A stretch of 64,000 nucleotides of DNA, from contig OZ025253.1 in assembly GCA_964019135.1 (NCBI GenBank), forward strand, positions 32,662,548 through 32,726,547, given 5' to 3'. Shown one piece after another: positions 40,501 to 47,031 of this stretch. The stretch is from Arenicola marina (taxonomy: Eukaryota; Annelida; Polychaeta; Arenicolidae). A program made the position numbers and the translations under genes. Within the stretch, counting starts at the first letter, position 1. Every line of letters starts with the position of its first letter. The notes under the pieces were generated by a model. It worked only from the letters and a program-made list of their open reading frames with translations, searched no databases and had not been told where the DNA came from.

Positions 40501-42268
40501 AGCCGAGCGTGGTAGATAGACTCAGCGCCACACTGTAGGTGGTACAAATCACGATTCTGAGAGAAGAAAACAGACTTAAATTTGGTTTTGAACTCGGGGA
40601 GGGAAGACGCGTGCCTGATGTCTTGGGATAATCTATTCCATTCGCGAACCGTGTGCCAAAAAAATGAGTTCAAGGAGTATTTTTTTGTTACTTTTGGCAC
40701 TCTGATGTCATTTAAATTTCGAAGGGAATATGCGGAATTGCGATTGGTTTGGGGAAGTAAGGACGCCAAGTACGGTTGACAGACACCATTGACCATTTTG
40801 TACAACATGCAGAGGCTAAAGTAATTGCGTCTAAGCGCAAGTTTCTCCACACCAACCTCCTCTAATAGCTTGCTGTGTGACGTGCAACTGTAGGCCCCGC
40901 TGATGGCTAGTAAGGCTTTTCGTTGTACCCTTTCAAGGCTCTCTGTCTGGATTTTAGTTAGATTACCGTGATACACTGCAGTTCCATATTCAAGAGACGG
41001 TCGTATATAGCTTTTATAGACAGATAGCTTGGTTTGTCTACCAATTTTTCTTGGGAGTCGTCTTAACAAGGAAACAGATTTACCGGCTTTCTCGATCAGA
41101 TTACGCGTATGCGCTTCCCAAGTCATATTACTTGATAAAGTAAAACCTAAATGGCAGTGGGTATTGACTCGTCTGAGTTTGGAGTTTCCCAGGTAAAGAT
41201 CTATTGAAGTATGCGACTGGAGCTTCTTACTAAAAACCATGTAGTCTTACTACTACTGAAAGTCATGCGCCGTTACAACTGGTCAATTCACTATGGTTTC
41301 TGAAACCAGCCAAAAACCAGGCACTGCCGTGTGAAATGTTTGACAGGCATTAACATTAAGAAATTGGTAATTCGTATTTGTTTTTAATTTTTAACTTTTA
41401 ATTTTTAATGTATAATTTTTAATTTTTAATTTTTAATTAGATCTGGTGCGGCTCGTCGCGTCCGGAAAGCTACTTGCAATATGTCAGATCCGGAAGACAC
41501 AGTCCAGGCCGCTTCAGGTAGTAGAGAGACGTGTATACTCTGAATCATATCTATCTTCTCTGAACATTGCCCGAGAACCTCCATTATGACAAATATTGAC
41601 TCGTATCTGATAAGGTACACAATATCATAGTATAGGTAAACCCAAAGCTATCTTAGCGGCGATATCTGTGATAACACTTATCCTTATTAAATTAAATGGA
41701 GGATTAAGCGTGTCATTATCCCCGGCGGGTGCTTAATACATTTATGGGAGTTCCGCGGTAATGCCCCCCGCCCCCCCCTTTTATTTGTCTCCAAACTCCG
41801 CTCGGATGTGGCGTTTTACCGCCAAAATACGCTCGGTAGGGGTACTTTTTCCGTTGACCTGCTCCATGTGTCAAATGTTCACAGCACCCCCCCCCCACCC
41901 CACATCCCGGTCGCAAGTTTTAAATATCCGCTCTACATGGTAACTTTTTCATCACAAATATCCGCTCTCTCAGGCATCAAGGGGTACCCGCGGAACCCCC
42001 CACCAGATTCGTATAACAGTGTTCCCCCCGGGTGATTATCGCAGTTCGGTCCACCGTAGACTTGTTTTGAGGTCAATATCTCAATGATAACCAACCATGC
42101 CTCGCAGACTAACCGGCACGTATTTCTCAAAATAACACGATATTTTCTCTTCATGATATCTGTCGCAGAGTAATCGGTTCGGTGTCCAACTCAGACTCCT
42201 TTGCCGAAGCGTTCTCCTGCCCTAGAGGAAGCAGGATGAACCCAACCAACAAGTGCCAGGTGTGGTAA
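19422..42268 (+). CDS. M13 zinc endopeptidase (neprilysin/ECE-like), spliced, 5' end missing
   Basis: This gene encodes a type II membrane metallopeptidase whose ectodomain would cleave small extracellular peptides. I placed 21 coding positions, one of them in three alternative versions, all with GT-AG boundaries. The joined frame is open for 738 codons (residue 1 = first full codon of the first exon), matching the usual ~700-770 of the family. Residues 7-16 are [10 protein letters not shown], then a transmembrane helix at about 18-37. The ectodomain shows [58 protein letters not shown], HExxH (H572, E573, H576), GENIADNGG (E634 as third zinc ligand), NFAQIWC, HSPGRFR and C-terminal CQVW. N-glycosylation sequons include NSS, NLS, NIT, NVS, NNS, NYT and NLS. 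The Asp commonly found two residues before the His of HSPG is Gly here. The first exon opens in phase 2, so at least one upstream exon with the start codon is missing. Membership of M13 is certain; the choice between neprilysin and ECE is not. Confidence 0.95.
19613..20025 (+). repeat. ACACGATGCAAT/GTGTAAACCCGG-ended dispersed element, copy 1
   Basis: One end reads TGTTCACAAGATGCAATACG and the other CCGTGTAAACCCGGCAT. Reverse-oriented homology covers 51475-51850: shared AGCTTAACG/CGTTAAGCT-type blocks, CAACCAATCAGC, GGTTTGACCGTGTGAAC, CATTGTTACGACTATTGAAG. A partial forward copy lies at 57397-57530. I infer a ~400-bp MITE-like family, here inserted in the first intron. Confidence 0.75.
20030..20470. 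repeat. Degenerate tandem repeat with ATTCATCCAGATGTCGATAA core
   Basis: About seven diverged units share TTATTCATCCAGATGTCGAT, AAATGGTTAA and often AGTTATGTAGGCTTTATA. The spacing is roughly 60-115 bp. It lies in the intron before the next M13 exon. Confidence 0.7.
20576..20644 (+). CDS. M13 gene exon: start of ectodomain (CMSPDC)
   Basis: This is a 69-nt exon, phase 1 to phase 1 (acceptor GAATTGCAG, donor ACAG|GTGAGT). It encodes the stalk and [11 protein letters not shown], the conserved disulphide-bonded entry segment of the M13 ectodomain. Confidence 0.9.
21045..21165. repeat. Two tandem ~66-bp copies before an exon
   Basis: GCATCGATGCAACGAACG...GTGCCACGTGCC...ACGAGAATTTA is followed by a diverged second copy (GCATCGATGCAACGAATGG...). 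It ends about 25 bp before the exon at 21190. Confidence 0.8.
21190..21351 (+). CDS. M13 gene exon: [11 protein letters not shown]
   Basis: This is a 162-nt exon, phase 1 to 1 (acceptor GCGTTGCAG, donor GAAAG|GTCACT). It encodes [20 protein letters not shown] and [14 protein letters not shown], the most conserved N-terminal M13 block, with the paired cysteines. Confidence 0.95.
21775..21858 (+). CDS. M13 gene exon: LLEKPI...SKHLYQSC
   Basis: This is an 84-nt exon, phase 1 to 1 (acceptor GATTTTAG, donor CTGA|GTAAG). It encodes [20 protein letters not shown] and LYQSCLNL; the Cys is the conserved one of the YxxC motif. Confidence 0.93.
   Translation, partial: LFSRSPFWTRNLKPSQTRSISTSHAST
22035..22200. 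repeat. Three tandem copies of an ACGTACGAGAAGCGCTCATG unit
   Basis: Units containing GTACGTGAACGTACGAGAAGC and GCTCATGTACCTCTAG occur at about 22050, 22118 and 22171. The unit is partly palindromic (ACGTACG). It is intronic. Confidence 0.75.
22717..22919 (+). CDS. M13 gene exon: GGWPV block
   Basis: This is a 203-nt exon, phase 1 to 0 (acceptor CATTGCAG, donor ACAG|GTAATA). It encodes [20 protein letters not shown], then WPVLDPQW and ends [14 protein letters not shown]. Its 3' end and splice donor are duplicated 108 bp downstream (see separate entry). Confidence 0.95.
22871..23086 (+). repeat. 108-bp tandem duplication spanning an exon end and its splice donor
   Basis: Copy 1 (about 22871-22978) contains the last ~49 nt of the M13 exon, its donor and ~59 nt of intron. 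Copy 2 (about 22979-23086) repeats this with substitutions: GACGACAAGGATTCCAACGT, then ACACAG|GTAAC. The decoy donor at 23027 is intact. Using it would insert 108 nt and read a TGA at 22956-22958, so the first donor must be used for full-length protein. Confidence 0.88.
23851..24030 (+). CDS. M13 gene exon: IDQ...MPSRDYYLG
   Basis: This is a 180-nt exon, phase 0 to 0 (acceptor GGGTTTGCAG, donor CCAAT|GTAAGA). It encodes [17 protein letters not shown], the family-diagnostic motif, then a helical stretch ending DFEIELAN. Confidence 0.95.
24098..24362. mobile_element. GGGGCGGATC-ended MITE, copy 3 (intronic)
   Basis: The left end CAGGGACGAATCCAGGAATC pairs with the right end TCCTGGAGCCGCCCCTGCC. 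The interior is G/C-rich and non-coding. It is the third member of the family seen at 14684 and 17946, here inside an M13 intron. Confidence 0.7.
25153..25239 (+). CDS. M13 gene exon: [10 protein letters not shown]...LATNITS
   Basis: This is an 87-nt exon, phase 0 to 0 (acceptor TGTATTTCAG, donor GTCC|GTGAGT). It encodes the TxPEExRR motif ([18 protein letters not shown]) and a sequon (NITS). Confidence 0.93.
25790..25926 (+). CDS. M13 gene exon: YIDWPRYIN...ELLKRTTPR
   Basis: This is a 137-nt exon, phase 0 to 2 (acceptor ACTATTGCAG, donor CCCAG|GTAGGA). It encodes [11 protein letters not shown], a sequon (NVS) and [13 protein letters not shown], the conserved inner part of the M13 N-terminal domain. 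Confidence 0.95.
26035..26260. repeat. CGACA-rich dispersed repeat, copy 2 (intronic)
   Basis: It shares the ordered motifs of 11025-11250: GTCTGGAAGGGGCCATTGGC, GCGACACGCGACACAGGCAT, ATATTTGAAAAGTCGACATT, AAAATCGACATTCGACACTG, AATTTTGAAAAATCGACACT. It lies in the M13 intron between 25926 and 28603. Confidence 0.88.
26261..28602. other. Remainder of intron 25927-28602
   Basis: Apart from the CGATTATCGTCATGATCATT array (next entry) this intronic DNA is AT-rich and unremarkable. I see no exon or RNA gene. Confidence 0.5.
26800..27075. repeat. 18-bp tandem repeat, ATTTCGATTATCGTCATG
   Basis: About 14 degenerate copies of ATTTCGATTATCGTCATGATC-like units lie in tandem within an M13 intron. Confidence 0.85.
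28603..28696 (+). CDS. M13 gene exon: NYMMWR
   Basis: This is a 94-nt exon, phase 2 to 0 (acceptor TTTCCCTTAG, donor AAAAA|GTAGGT). It encodes [15 protein letters not shown] and [11 protein letters not shown], matching the conserved N-Y-x-x-W-R block. Confidence 0.95.
28697..29544. other. Intron, no feature seen
   Basis: AT-rich intronic DNA between 28696 and the minisatellite at 29545. I see no exon. Confidence 0.5.
29545..29912. repeat. ~30-bp tandem repeat abutting an exon (CATGTGTCAGACTCATATGT)
   Basis: Around 12 copies of a unit like GTCATGTGTCAGACTCATATG plus TCAATCAT lie in tandem. The array stops about 13 bp before the exon at 29926, so the polypyrimidine region of that acceptor is effectively made by the repeat. 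Confidence 0.9.
29926..30054 (+). CDS. M13 gene exon: [17 protein letters not shown]
   Basis: This is a 129-nt exon, phase 0 to 0 (acceptor GGTGACGTAG, donor CCAAC|GTAAGT). It encodes [20 protein letters not shown] and [14 protein letters not shown], both strong M13 blocks. The acceptor has a poor pyrimidine tract because the flank is minisatellite. Confidence 0.94.
30065..30372. repeat. 31-bp tandem repeat following an exon (TTGACGTCATGCTGATATTG)
   Basis: About ten copies of CATTACCTTGACGTCATGCT plus GATATTGTTTA start ~10 bp after the splice donor at 30055. TGACGTCA is a perfect CRE-type palindrome within each full unit. Confidence 0.9.
30548..30646 (+). CDS. M13 gene exon: [19 protein letters not shown]
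   Basis: This is a 99-nt exon, phase 0 to 0 (acceptor CCATTCAAG, donor GAAAAG|GTCAGT). It encodes [20 protein letters not shown] and KTRQVAREK, the conserved W-M-D-x-x-T segment. Confidence 0.94.
30655..30890. repeat. ~33-bp tandem repeat (GGTATTGGTGTCAGTAAAGG)
   Basis: Six to seven copies of GTGAGTCATGGGGTATTGGT plus GTCAGTAAAGG begin within 10 bp of the splice donor. Each unit itself contains GTGAGT, a donor-like hexamer. Confidence 0.88.
30905..31335. repeat. ~24-bp AT-rich tandem repeat (ATAATGCTAGTTTCATGTTA)
   Basis: Degenerate units of TTAATTATAATGCTAGTTTC plus ATG continue as looser AATGTTA-rich repeats towards the next exon. Confidence 0.8.
31415..31492 (+). CDS. M13 gene exon: [12 protein letters not shown]
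   Basis: This is a 78-nt exon, phase 0 to 0 (acceptor TCTCTGTAG, donor GATGGG|GTGAGT). It encodes [20 protein letters not shown], containing the conserved IGYPD motif and a sequon. Confidence 0.95.
31493..32053. other. Intron, AT-rich
   Basis: AATAAT-rich segments lie at about 31690-31860. No further feature is seen. Confidence 0.5.
32054..32157 (+). CDS. M13 gene exon: [12 protein letters not shown]
   Basis: This is a 104-nt exon, phase 0 to 2 (acceptor CACTTATTAG, donor ACAGC|GTAAGT). It encodes [20 protein letters not shown] and [14 protein letters not shown], the region before the substrate-binding NAFY motif. Confidence 0.93.
32363..32745. mobile_element. Foldback (long inverted repeat) element in intron
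   Basis: The left arm (about 32363-32520) and right arm (about 32577-32740) are reverse complements over ~155 bp. Outer ends are TGTCGGACAAGC / GCTTGTCGGATA, then ACAAACAAAGCAGCAT / ATGCTGCTTTGTTTGT. Inner arms share CTACCATCAGCTATGATTGT and ACTCAAGCGTGGGCG. The loop is ~57 bp. I infer a foldback-type non-autonomous DNA transposon. Confidence 0.85.
32962..33020 (+). CDS. M13 gene exon: VNAFYSPT
   Basis: This is a 59-nt exon, phase 2 to 1 (acceptor TTTTTCTCAG, donor GATCA|GTAAGT). It encodes [23 protein letters not shown] corresponds to the N-A-Y/F-Y substrate-backbone-binding motif of M13 enzymes. Confidence 0.95.
33021..33559. other. Intron, no feature seen
   Basis: AT-rich intronic sequence with no exon or repeat that I can support. 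Confidence 0.45.
33560..33862. repeat. ~17-bp tandem repeat (CACTCATGGATAATCCA)
   Basis: About 16 degenerate copies of GATAATCCACTCATG-like units lie in tandem before the acceptor of the next M13 exon. Confidence 0.85.
33935..33986 (+). CDS. M13 gene exon: [11 protein letters not shown]
   Basis: This is a 52-nt exon, phase 1 to 2 (acceptor CCTCTTCCAG, donor CCCCAA|GTGAGT). It encodes [18 protein letters not shown], a signature M13 block. It is the constant exon upstream of the triplicated zinc-site exon. Confidence 0.95.
34385..34452 (+). CDS. M13 alternative zinc-site exon A ([11 protein letters not shown])
   Basis: This is a 68-nt exon, phase 2 to 1 (acceptor CTTTCCGGCTAG, donor GACGAAG|GTGGGA). 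It encodes [22 protein letters not shown]. Both zinc-ligand histidines and the catalytic Glu are present. HELTHAFDD is the form typical of endothelin-converting enzymes. It joins in frame to 33986 upstream and 38376 downstream. By my count about 16 of 68 bases differ from exon C, and flanking introns are unrelated. I infer one of three mutually exclusive exons. Confidence 0.9.
34890..34980. mobile_element. 91-bp TACCGTATTCCC hairpin (MITE-like) between exons A and B
   Basis: TACCGTATTCCCTCGAATAA at the left end is complementary to TTATTACGGGGAATACGGTA at the right end. CCGCCCG/CGCCCGGG blocks lie internally. It is a short terminal-inverted-repeat element lying in the A-B intron. Confidence 0.8.
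35220..35287 (+). CDS. M13 alternative zinc-site exon B ([11 protein letters not shown])
   Basis: This is a 68-nt exon, phase 2 to 1 (acceptor TTTGGTGCTATAG, donor GACGAAG|GTACTG). It encodes [20 protein letters not shown] followed by [11 protein letters not shown] is the neprilysin-type form. It diverges most from A and C before the motif, with QYSG replacing NFGG. The zinc-binding motif is intact and there is no stop or frame error, so it looks functional rather than pseudogenic. Confidence 0.9.
35288..36620. other. Intron between exons B and C
   Basis: The stretch contains a retroelement 3'-end fragment (35940-36005). After it comes a 91-codon open frame at 36042-36317 ([20 protein letters not shown]...) that I do not recognise and treat as unsupported. 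No fourth HExxH exon was found here. Confidence 0.5.
35936..36006 (-). mobile_element. Retroelement 3'-end fragment
   Basis: It shares AAACATCATTTATT and then ACATCGAATTCATATGTGAATG with ACCACCTCAAA against the 3' terminus of the LINE at 39968-41271 (AACATAATTTATT, ACATCGAATTCACATGTAAA, CTCACCTCAAA). It is a heavily truncated copy of that LINE or a SINE borrowing its 3' end. Confidence 0.7.
36621..36688 (+). CDS. M13 alternative zinc-site exon C ([11 protein letters not shown])
   Basis: This is a 68-nt exon, phase 2 to 1 (acceptor CCACCCTTATCAG, donor GACAAAG|GTAGAT). It encodes [20 protein letters not shown] followed by DK. It is the closest of the three to the classic neprilysin helix ([19 protein letters not shown]). 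The residue after FDD is Lys instead of Glu. Its acceptor has the best pyrimidine tract of the three. Confidence 0.92.
36689..38375. other. Intron after exon C
   Basis: AT-rich. An open stretch at about 37983-38177 ([19 protein letters not shown]...) has no recognisable domain or flanking splice signals. I found no further copy of the zinc-site exon. Confidence 0.5.
38376..38506 (+). CDS. M13 gene exon: [14 protein letters not shown]
   Basis: This is a 131-nt exon, phase 1 to 0 (acceptor GGCCTCCTGCAG, donor CTGAAC|GTAAGT). It encodes [20 protein letters not shown] and [11 protein letters not shown]. It is the constant exon directly following the zinc-site choice, and its G completes the Gly of FDDxG. 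Confidence 0.95.
38507..39090. other. Intron with AT microsatellite
   Basis: ATAATAATATATACATATAT-type simple sequence occupies about 38625-38810. No other feature is seen. Confidence 0.6.
39091..39156 (+). CDS. M13 gene exon: GENIADNGG (third zinc ligand)
   Basis: This is a 66-nt exon, phase 0 to 0 (acceptor GTAATTTTAG, donor TCACC|GTAAGA). It encodes [20 protein letters not shown]. The Glu of GENIAD is the third zinc ligand and the Asp orients the first His. Confidence 0.96.
39696..39794 (+). CDS. M13 gene exon: [18 protein letters not shown]
   Basis: This is a 99-nt exon, phase 0 to 0 (acceptor CGTTCCCACAG, donor CCCAG|GTAAGT). It encodes [20 protein letters not shown] and [13 protein letters not shown], a highly conserved M13 segment. 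Confidence 0.96.
39956..39967 (+). repeat. Target-site duplication of LINE, left copy
   Basis: GTTACAACTGGT is repeated exactly at 41272-41283, flanking the LINE fragment. Confidence 0.85.
39968..41271 (-). mobile_element. 5'-truncated non-LTR retrotransposon in M13 intron, antisense
   Basis: This is a ~1.3-kb insertion bounded by an exact 12-bp duplication (GTTACAACTGGT at 39956-39967 and 41272-41283). Its minus strand carries the C-terminal part of a reverse transcriptase and a 3' UTR ending AAAATAAATTATGTTTAA. The truncation removes the endonuclease and the RT catalytic core. Since target-site duplications flank the fragment exactly, it was truncated on insertion, the usual LINE outcome. 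It cannot mobilise itself. Confidence 0.92.
40164..41240 (-). pseudogene. Reverse transcriptase C-terminal fragment (LINE ORF2)
   Basis: The minus strand stays open for 358 codons. It begins in RT palm/thumb-type sequence ([26 protein letters not shown], then [20 protein letters not shown] and [15 protein letters not shown]). It ends with a zinc-knuckle-like [18 protein letters not shown] typical of the RVT-associated C-terminus. The DNA-dependent polymerase core (the YxDD region) is absent. Just upstream of the first Met, SKT-like codons are out of frame with it, so a small indel interrupts the reading frame. It most resembles the Jockey/CR1 side of non-LTR elements; the exact clade is not determined. 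Confidence 0.9.
41380..41437. repeat. TTTTTAA simple repeat at intron end
   Basis: AATTTTTAATTTTTAA-type repeat forms the pyrimidine/T-rich tract directly before the acceptor at 41440. Confidence 0.85.
41441..41517 (+). CDS. M13 gene exon: IWCGSSRPE...HSPGRF
   Basis: This is a 77-nt exon, phase 0 to 2 (acceptor TTTTAATTAG, donor TTCAG|GTAGTA). It encodes [20 protein letters not shown] and SPGRF. The conserved His and the following FR (substrate and transition-state contacts in the family) are kept. The Asp commonly two residues before this His is Gly. Confidence 0.95.
41518..42168. other. Last intron
   Basis: It contains C/G-rich pockets (41762-41780, 41886-41900). No other feature is recognised. 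Confidence 0.5.
42169..42268 (+). CDS. M13 gene last coding exon, CQVW stop
   Basis: It opens in phase 2 (acceptor ATCTGTCGCAG). It encodes [20 protein letters not shown] and [12 protein letters not shown] followed by TAA (42266-42268). The C-terminal C-x-V-W is the hallmark end of neprilysin-family ectodomains and shows the gene is complete at its 3' end. Confidence 0.97.
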
Positions 42269-42837
42269 GGGGTCGGTGGAGCCGGGCCGTCCGAACCGAC
42301 CCACCTCTCCACCACCGCCACCTGAACGCCCCTTTGTAAGGGAGTGGGGCGTCGTCTGACCGATTGTCTACACTCACCCCGTCAGCGCCCCCAGAGAGAG
42401 AGAGAAAGAGAGAGAGACAGAGAGAGAGACAAAAGAGAGGGAGATAGAAAAGGCCACTGTGTCATGGTCCTGCAGTGAAGCGGAAGGGATGCGGGCGGAA
42501 AGGGAACATTTAGAGACGCTGAAAGCATGGTGTGGTTGGACTAATCGAAACCTGATAAGCTGAGACACTGGCTGTAAATAATATGCCATGGCACTACTGA
42601 CTGAGCAACACAAGTGCCACACAGAACAACTCACACGCTGCTCCTGGTAGCCTTTGGTATGATATACATTTGGATTTTGGCGGTGACTTCCGTGGCAGTG
42701 AATGTAAAATGTACGAAAATAGTGTTCCTTTTGTTCACACCGTTGAACATGTACTGATTTGTGTGTCCTTCACGAACGGACTTTAAAAGGCGATAAGGCG
42801 CAGGCATCGGCTGGGTGTCTGTACTCCGTGCAGAGAC
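42269..42837 (+). other. Probable 3' UTR / downstream flank of M13 gene
   Basis: There is no further coding sequence. A GA-rich microsatellite (AGAGAGAG-type, about 42391-42432) is present. I did not spot a canonical AATAAA polyadenylation signal in this stretch, so the transcript end is undefined. Confidence 0.4.
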
Positions 42838-43205
42838 AATTATTCAACGCTAGTGGAGGTTGGTTGCGTTACGAAACAAGCATTCGACGCTAGTTGAAAT
42901 TGGTTGCGTTATGGGTCAAGCATTCGACGCTAGTAGAGGTTGGTTGCGTTATGAAACAAGCATTCTACACAACTGGAGGTTGGTTGCTTTATGAGACAAG
43001 CATTTGACGCTAGTGGAAGTTGGTTGCGTTATGAAACAAGCATTCGACACTAGTGGAGGTTGGTTGCTTTATGAGACAAGCATTCGCCGCTAGCAGAGGT
43101 TGGTTGCGTTATGAAACAAGCACTCTACGCTAGTGGAGGTTGGTTGTGTTACGAGACAAGCATTCGCCGCTAGTGGTGGTTGGTTGCGTCATGATGCCAG
43201 TTGTT
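42838..43205. repeat. 40-bp tandem repeat (CAAGCATTCGACGCTAGTGG)
   Basis: About nine copies of a 40-bp unit, CAAGCATTCGACGCTAGTGG plus AGGTTGGTTGCGTTATGAGA, lie in tandem downstream of the M13 stop codon. They may lie in its 3' UTR if the transcript extends that far. Confidence 0.92.
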
Positions 43206-45744
43206 GACTCCAGCGAAGGTCGGTTGCTGTCGTCACTGTCTGTGATTCCTACGGTTGCGTCATGACGTGTATCGCAGTTCTGGTTTCTGCACTGGCGCCC
43301 TGCACCTTAACGTTATGACGACACCGACTGTGTGAGATGTTTTTTTAGAAATACACAACCCCCGATCGATGCTATAATCATGTAGACCCCACCCTCACCC
43401 ATACATACCCCAAACCGTTACGTTACCATGGAGAATCGCATCCGACCCCGTGAACTGTACAAAGCGTTAGATGTTATATATATGGAACACTACAAATTAT
43501 AACGCACACATTGTATTATATCGGTTGACACTGGAGGCGTCTTTAGCCTCCTAGGAGGGCATTTACTACAAGGAAACGTGCGAGGGCCGCGTACTACATT
43601 GTATGTATAGCTTTACTATTATTATTATAATTATTCTTATTATTATATATTTGTATACAGTGTTTTTTTCCTTGTGTCGCAATCATTGTAAAGGTTTGTA
43701 TATAACGTCATTGTCTTAGCGGTTCTGGGGCGGATCAAACGAGGGACTTAACTTAATCATAACCCTGGCTAGTTTGAGCCACCATCTCGAGACCTCATGA
43801 TGGGGAAAATCCGCCCTCGGTACTCTTTGCCCTTGGTATAACAAAGTACTACCCAATTATATGATTTTTGAACAGCGACAGCCTTGAATCAGGTCAAGAC
43901 TATGTGCTTACTTGTATTTTGCCAACGTTGGAGTAACGATGAACCTCGGGATTTTCTTGTGCGCCATCTGCTACCATGTAATATATATATCGATACTCGA
44001 TGTACAGTAATTCCCGGGGAAGTTAAGAACATTTCGTAAATACCATTTTGCTATGACATTACACGTACGGATGGTCTGAATATGTATTTAGCTTTTCTCG
44101 CAGAGGGAAATTTGTTGGAGTGCTATTGGAGTACCGTGCGATAATAGGGGATAGATATGTCTTAAAGGAAAAAGGGGCACAGTGCAATCTAAATGGGGCC
44201 GGTGGCGATGGGGTGTGGTTTGTACAAGGTGGAACACCAGGCGGAACTGATGTTGCTAAGCAGAGCGTACCTCGTTTTTGAATAGCTTTAAGTCTATTGC
44301 AATGGCAACGTTATTTTTTCGGTTTGCCGTGGGATCTTTCAGAATCGCTATGGCAACATTCAAATCATTTGTATCCCCGTGGGAATTTAGCTCGGTGCGC
44401 CCGGACTGGCACCTTTCGTTGTGGCAGCTGTTCTTTCAAGTCGCCACGGCACCGTTTGTTTCGCTTCGTTTAGGAGGGGACCGTGGGGGAGGGGGCTGGA
44501 GTTGCCAATACAAGGTTATATGTGTCGCCTTGAGATATAATCCACGAATTCTCGCTGGCGTGTCTGTGTATCGTTTACCTCAAACTTATGTTAATCCAAT
44601 GGTGTATCTTGTTTCACACACTCTTAACTCACAGACACGAAGAGTAACTTGTACCACATTGCCCTTGCAGCACTCTTATCTAGATTATTATTATTCACTT
44701 TGTGGTGTATAGCCGTGACCGCCCAACACGCGGCGCTGGGGCCGTCGATACACTGAGGTTGTGGGGAGGGTGATCAACGGTCCTCAATGTTCACATTGTG
44801 GCGCCCCGTCTTTGCGCCAGGTTTGCACAATTTACGGCATGTAAAACTCATCACGTGTTCAAGGTCGATGCCATCGATTGGTGTATGGCAACGGTGTGCC
44901 CATCGCTGATTCGCCAGTGAACTACGTACGTCGTGACGTCATGACGTCATCGCTCGGTGCATCGACAGCACTGTTACTGAAGGTCATAATTTGTGATGTG
45001 TGTGTGTTAAAATATCGAATATCCTGATCAGAAGTTGTTTTTTTTCTGTTCTTCGCATCTTGTCACAAATATCATATGACATATGTATTTGTAAGGGAAA
45101 TGACATTTAATACAAGAATAATTCTAAATTTAAAGCAGTACCTGGACACTCTCGAGTTTTTGTCACACCTATCGACGGCATAAACTAGTAATTAATTGCC
45201 TCATTTCCGCTCACTGCTTGAAACCCATCGTTGGGGGATATCATGCATGGGGGTAGGTGATATTATCCTTGCCACTCTGAGCTCCAAGTTTATTCATATC
45301 TTGTATATCTTTTACGGACCAACACACACACCTAATAAACTGAATTGTATTGTATACGACTGGTGCCAAATTGTCAAGCGAAACCATCGCCATATCGTCC
45401 TTTGTACGAAAACTAAAACTTTTTTTTTAAGAACGTAAGGAAGAACGTTTTAATAGTTTGATCACAATAAAATGTTGTCCACTCTAGTCCCTCTTCCAAG
45501 TCTTCAACTATGCCGTATCTATGCCGTATGTATTAAACAACCATTGAAATGCGAAGCATGACCGATGCTAACCGCATAAACATTTGCCAAGTTGCCATCA
45601 ATGCATCGATAATAAGTCACGGACAAATAAGTTTCCATATTTCCTTTATTAGTGTGATCATTGTTGTTGTTGTCTCTTTGAGTTCGCCCTTACGAAAACC
45701 GACAAGGCCAGGTCAGCGCTTTACTATTACGTGGGGCAGAGACC
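43206..45744. other. Intergenic, no gene seen
   Basis: Mixed unique-looking sequence. Two TGACGTCA-like palindromes occur near 44934-44950. A 144-codon open frame at 44278-44712 has no recognisable domain and includes partly repeated nucleotide segments (ATTGCAATGGCAACG / AATCGCTATGGCAACA). I see nothing supportable. Confidence 0.45.
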
Positions 45745-45960
45745 ATTTGACGAACGAGCGACATTTGCTGGGAGAGTGGACGAGGCCATGTGTAAGGAAG
45801 GGGCCATATCTGCTGGCAGAATGGCCCATGACCTGTTAGAAAGGAGGGACATTTGCTGGAAGAGTGGTAAAAGCCCTGTGATGAACGGGCGACACCTGCT
45901 GGTAGAGTGGTAGATGCCATGTGAGGAATGAGCGACATATGCCATCGGATCGGGAGAGTG
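45745..45960. repeat. ~37-bp tandem repeat (GCGACATTTGCTGGGAGAGT)
   Basis: About five diverged copies of GAGCGACATTTGCTGGGAGA plus GTGG...GCCATGTG lie in tandem. All frames stay open over it, which explains several short overlapping ORFs. Confidence 0.85.
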
Positions 45961-47031
45961 ACACCAAGTGGAAGTAAACCTAAATCTCCAAGGACTAAAT
46001 CAGCAATCGAGTGTCCAACAACACGTGGTGATCAAACGCCAAATGTTCAATATTGTATCTCGCATTCTACTCTCTCACTGAATCCAGTAATACATATTCC
46101 TTGAACTCATAGATAATGATAACACAAAATAGGATGCGTATCTTACAAATTTTCAACTGTGTCGCAAACAAAAATTCTGGATGTTGTATCCTGCCCACAT
46201 GGGTGTGATCACCAAATGTTCATGATACCAACGTAATCTTCTGGCATAACGACTTCTAAATTTACTTAAAATAACAAAATTTAAGCCCAGTTTTCTGTCT
46301 TTGGCATAACTTACTTCGCAATCAATCCTTCAGAGTATATCACTGTAATGCACCATTGTAAGTAATGCATTAATGAGTATACTTAGTATTAGAACGTCAA
46401 TATGGCGTCATCGCATTATGACATATATTCTGCAGACATTTTAACATTCTAGATGGTCGCATATATGCAAATGAAAAGATACTCTGCAGGGTGCAATTTA
46501 GAGTTCATTATTGCTATGAATTTTATGTAGTCACTCTCAAAATATTGCATTTATCTCCTTAAAACAATGAAATATAATTTGTCCCAGAACGTTTTGCACC
46601 AATCAGTTCTTATCAGGATATGGCCGACATTGCGAAGTCATGTATTTATTAAGCTGCTGTGGTCATATGTCGAACCTGCGCACTCTTTATAAGGCCGCTA
46701 ACCCTTTGCGACAAATATGATCTCCAGCGAGAGAACACATTTAAAGCTGAAACTATGTCACCACACTAAATAACGAACTCGCATTCCGACGTAGTACACC
46801 AACACATTTCTGACCTTGATGTAGTACACCAACAAATTCATTCAAACGGATATCTTATACGTGTTACCTATCTCATATCAATTTAATGCAACTACCCGTG
46901 AGTTTTTGAGCACTAATACTCAAACAATTATTATTCGTTGAACCGGCCGATTTAGTTTCCAATGTCGTACGTATTTCGGTCATTTACATTGTACCTCAGC
47001 ACCACTTTGAAAAACAACTGAAATTAAATTG
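45961..47031. other. Intergenic, no gene seen
   Basis: AT-rich unique-looking sequence. A small tandem duplication of GTAGTACACCAACA lies near 46790-46845. No gene. Confidence 0.45.

Noticed and set aside
44278..44712. 144-codon frame with repeated hydrophobic segments
   Set aside because: Internal nucleotide repetition (TGGCAACGTT-like) and no recognisable domain or splice context.
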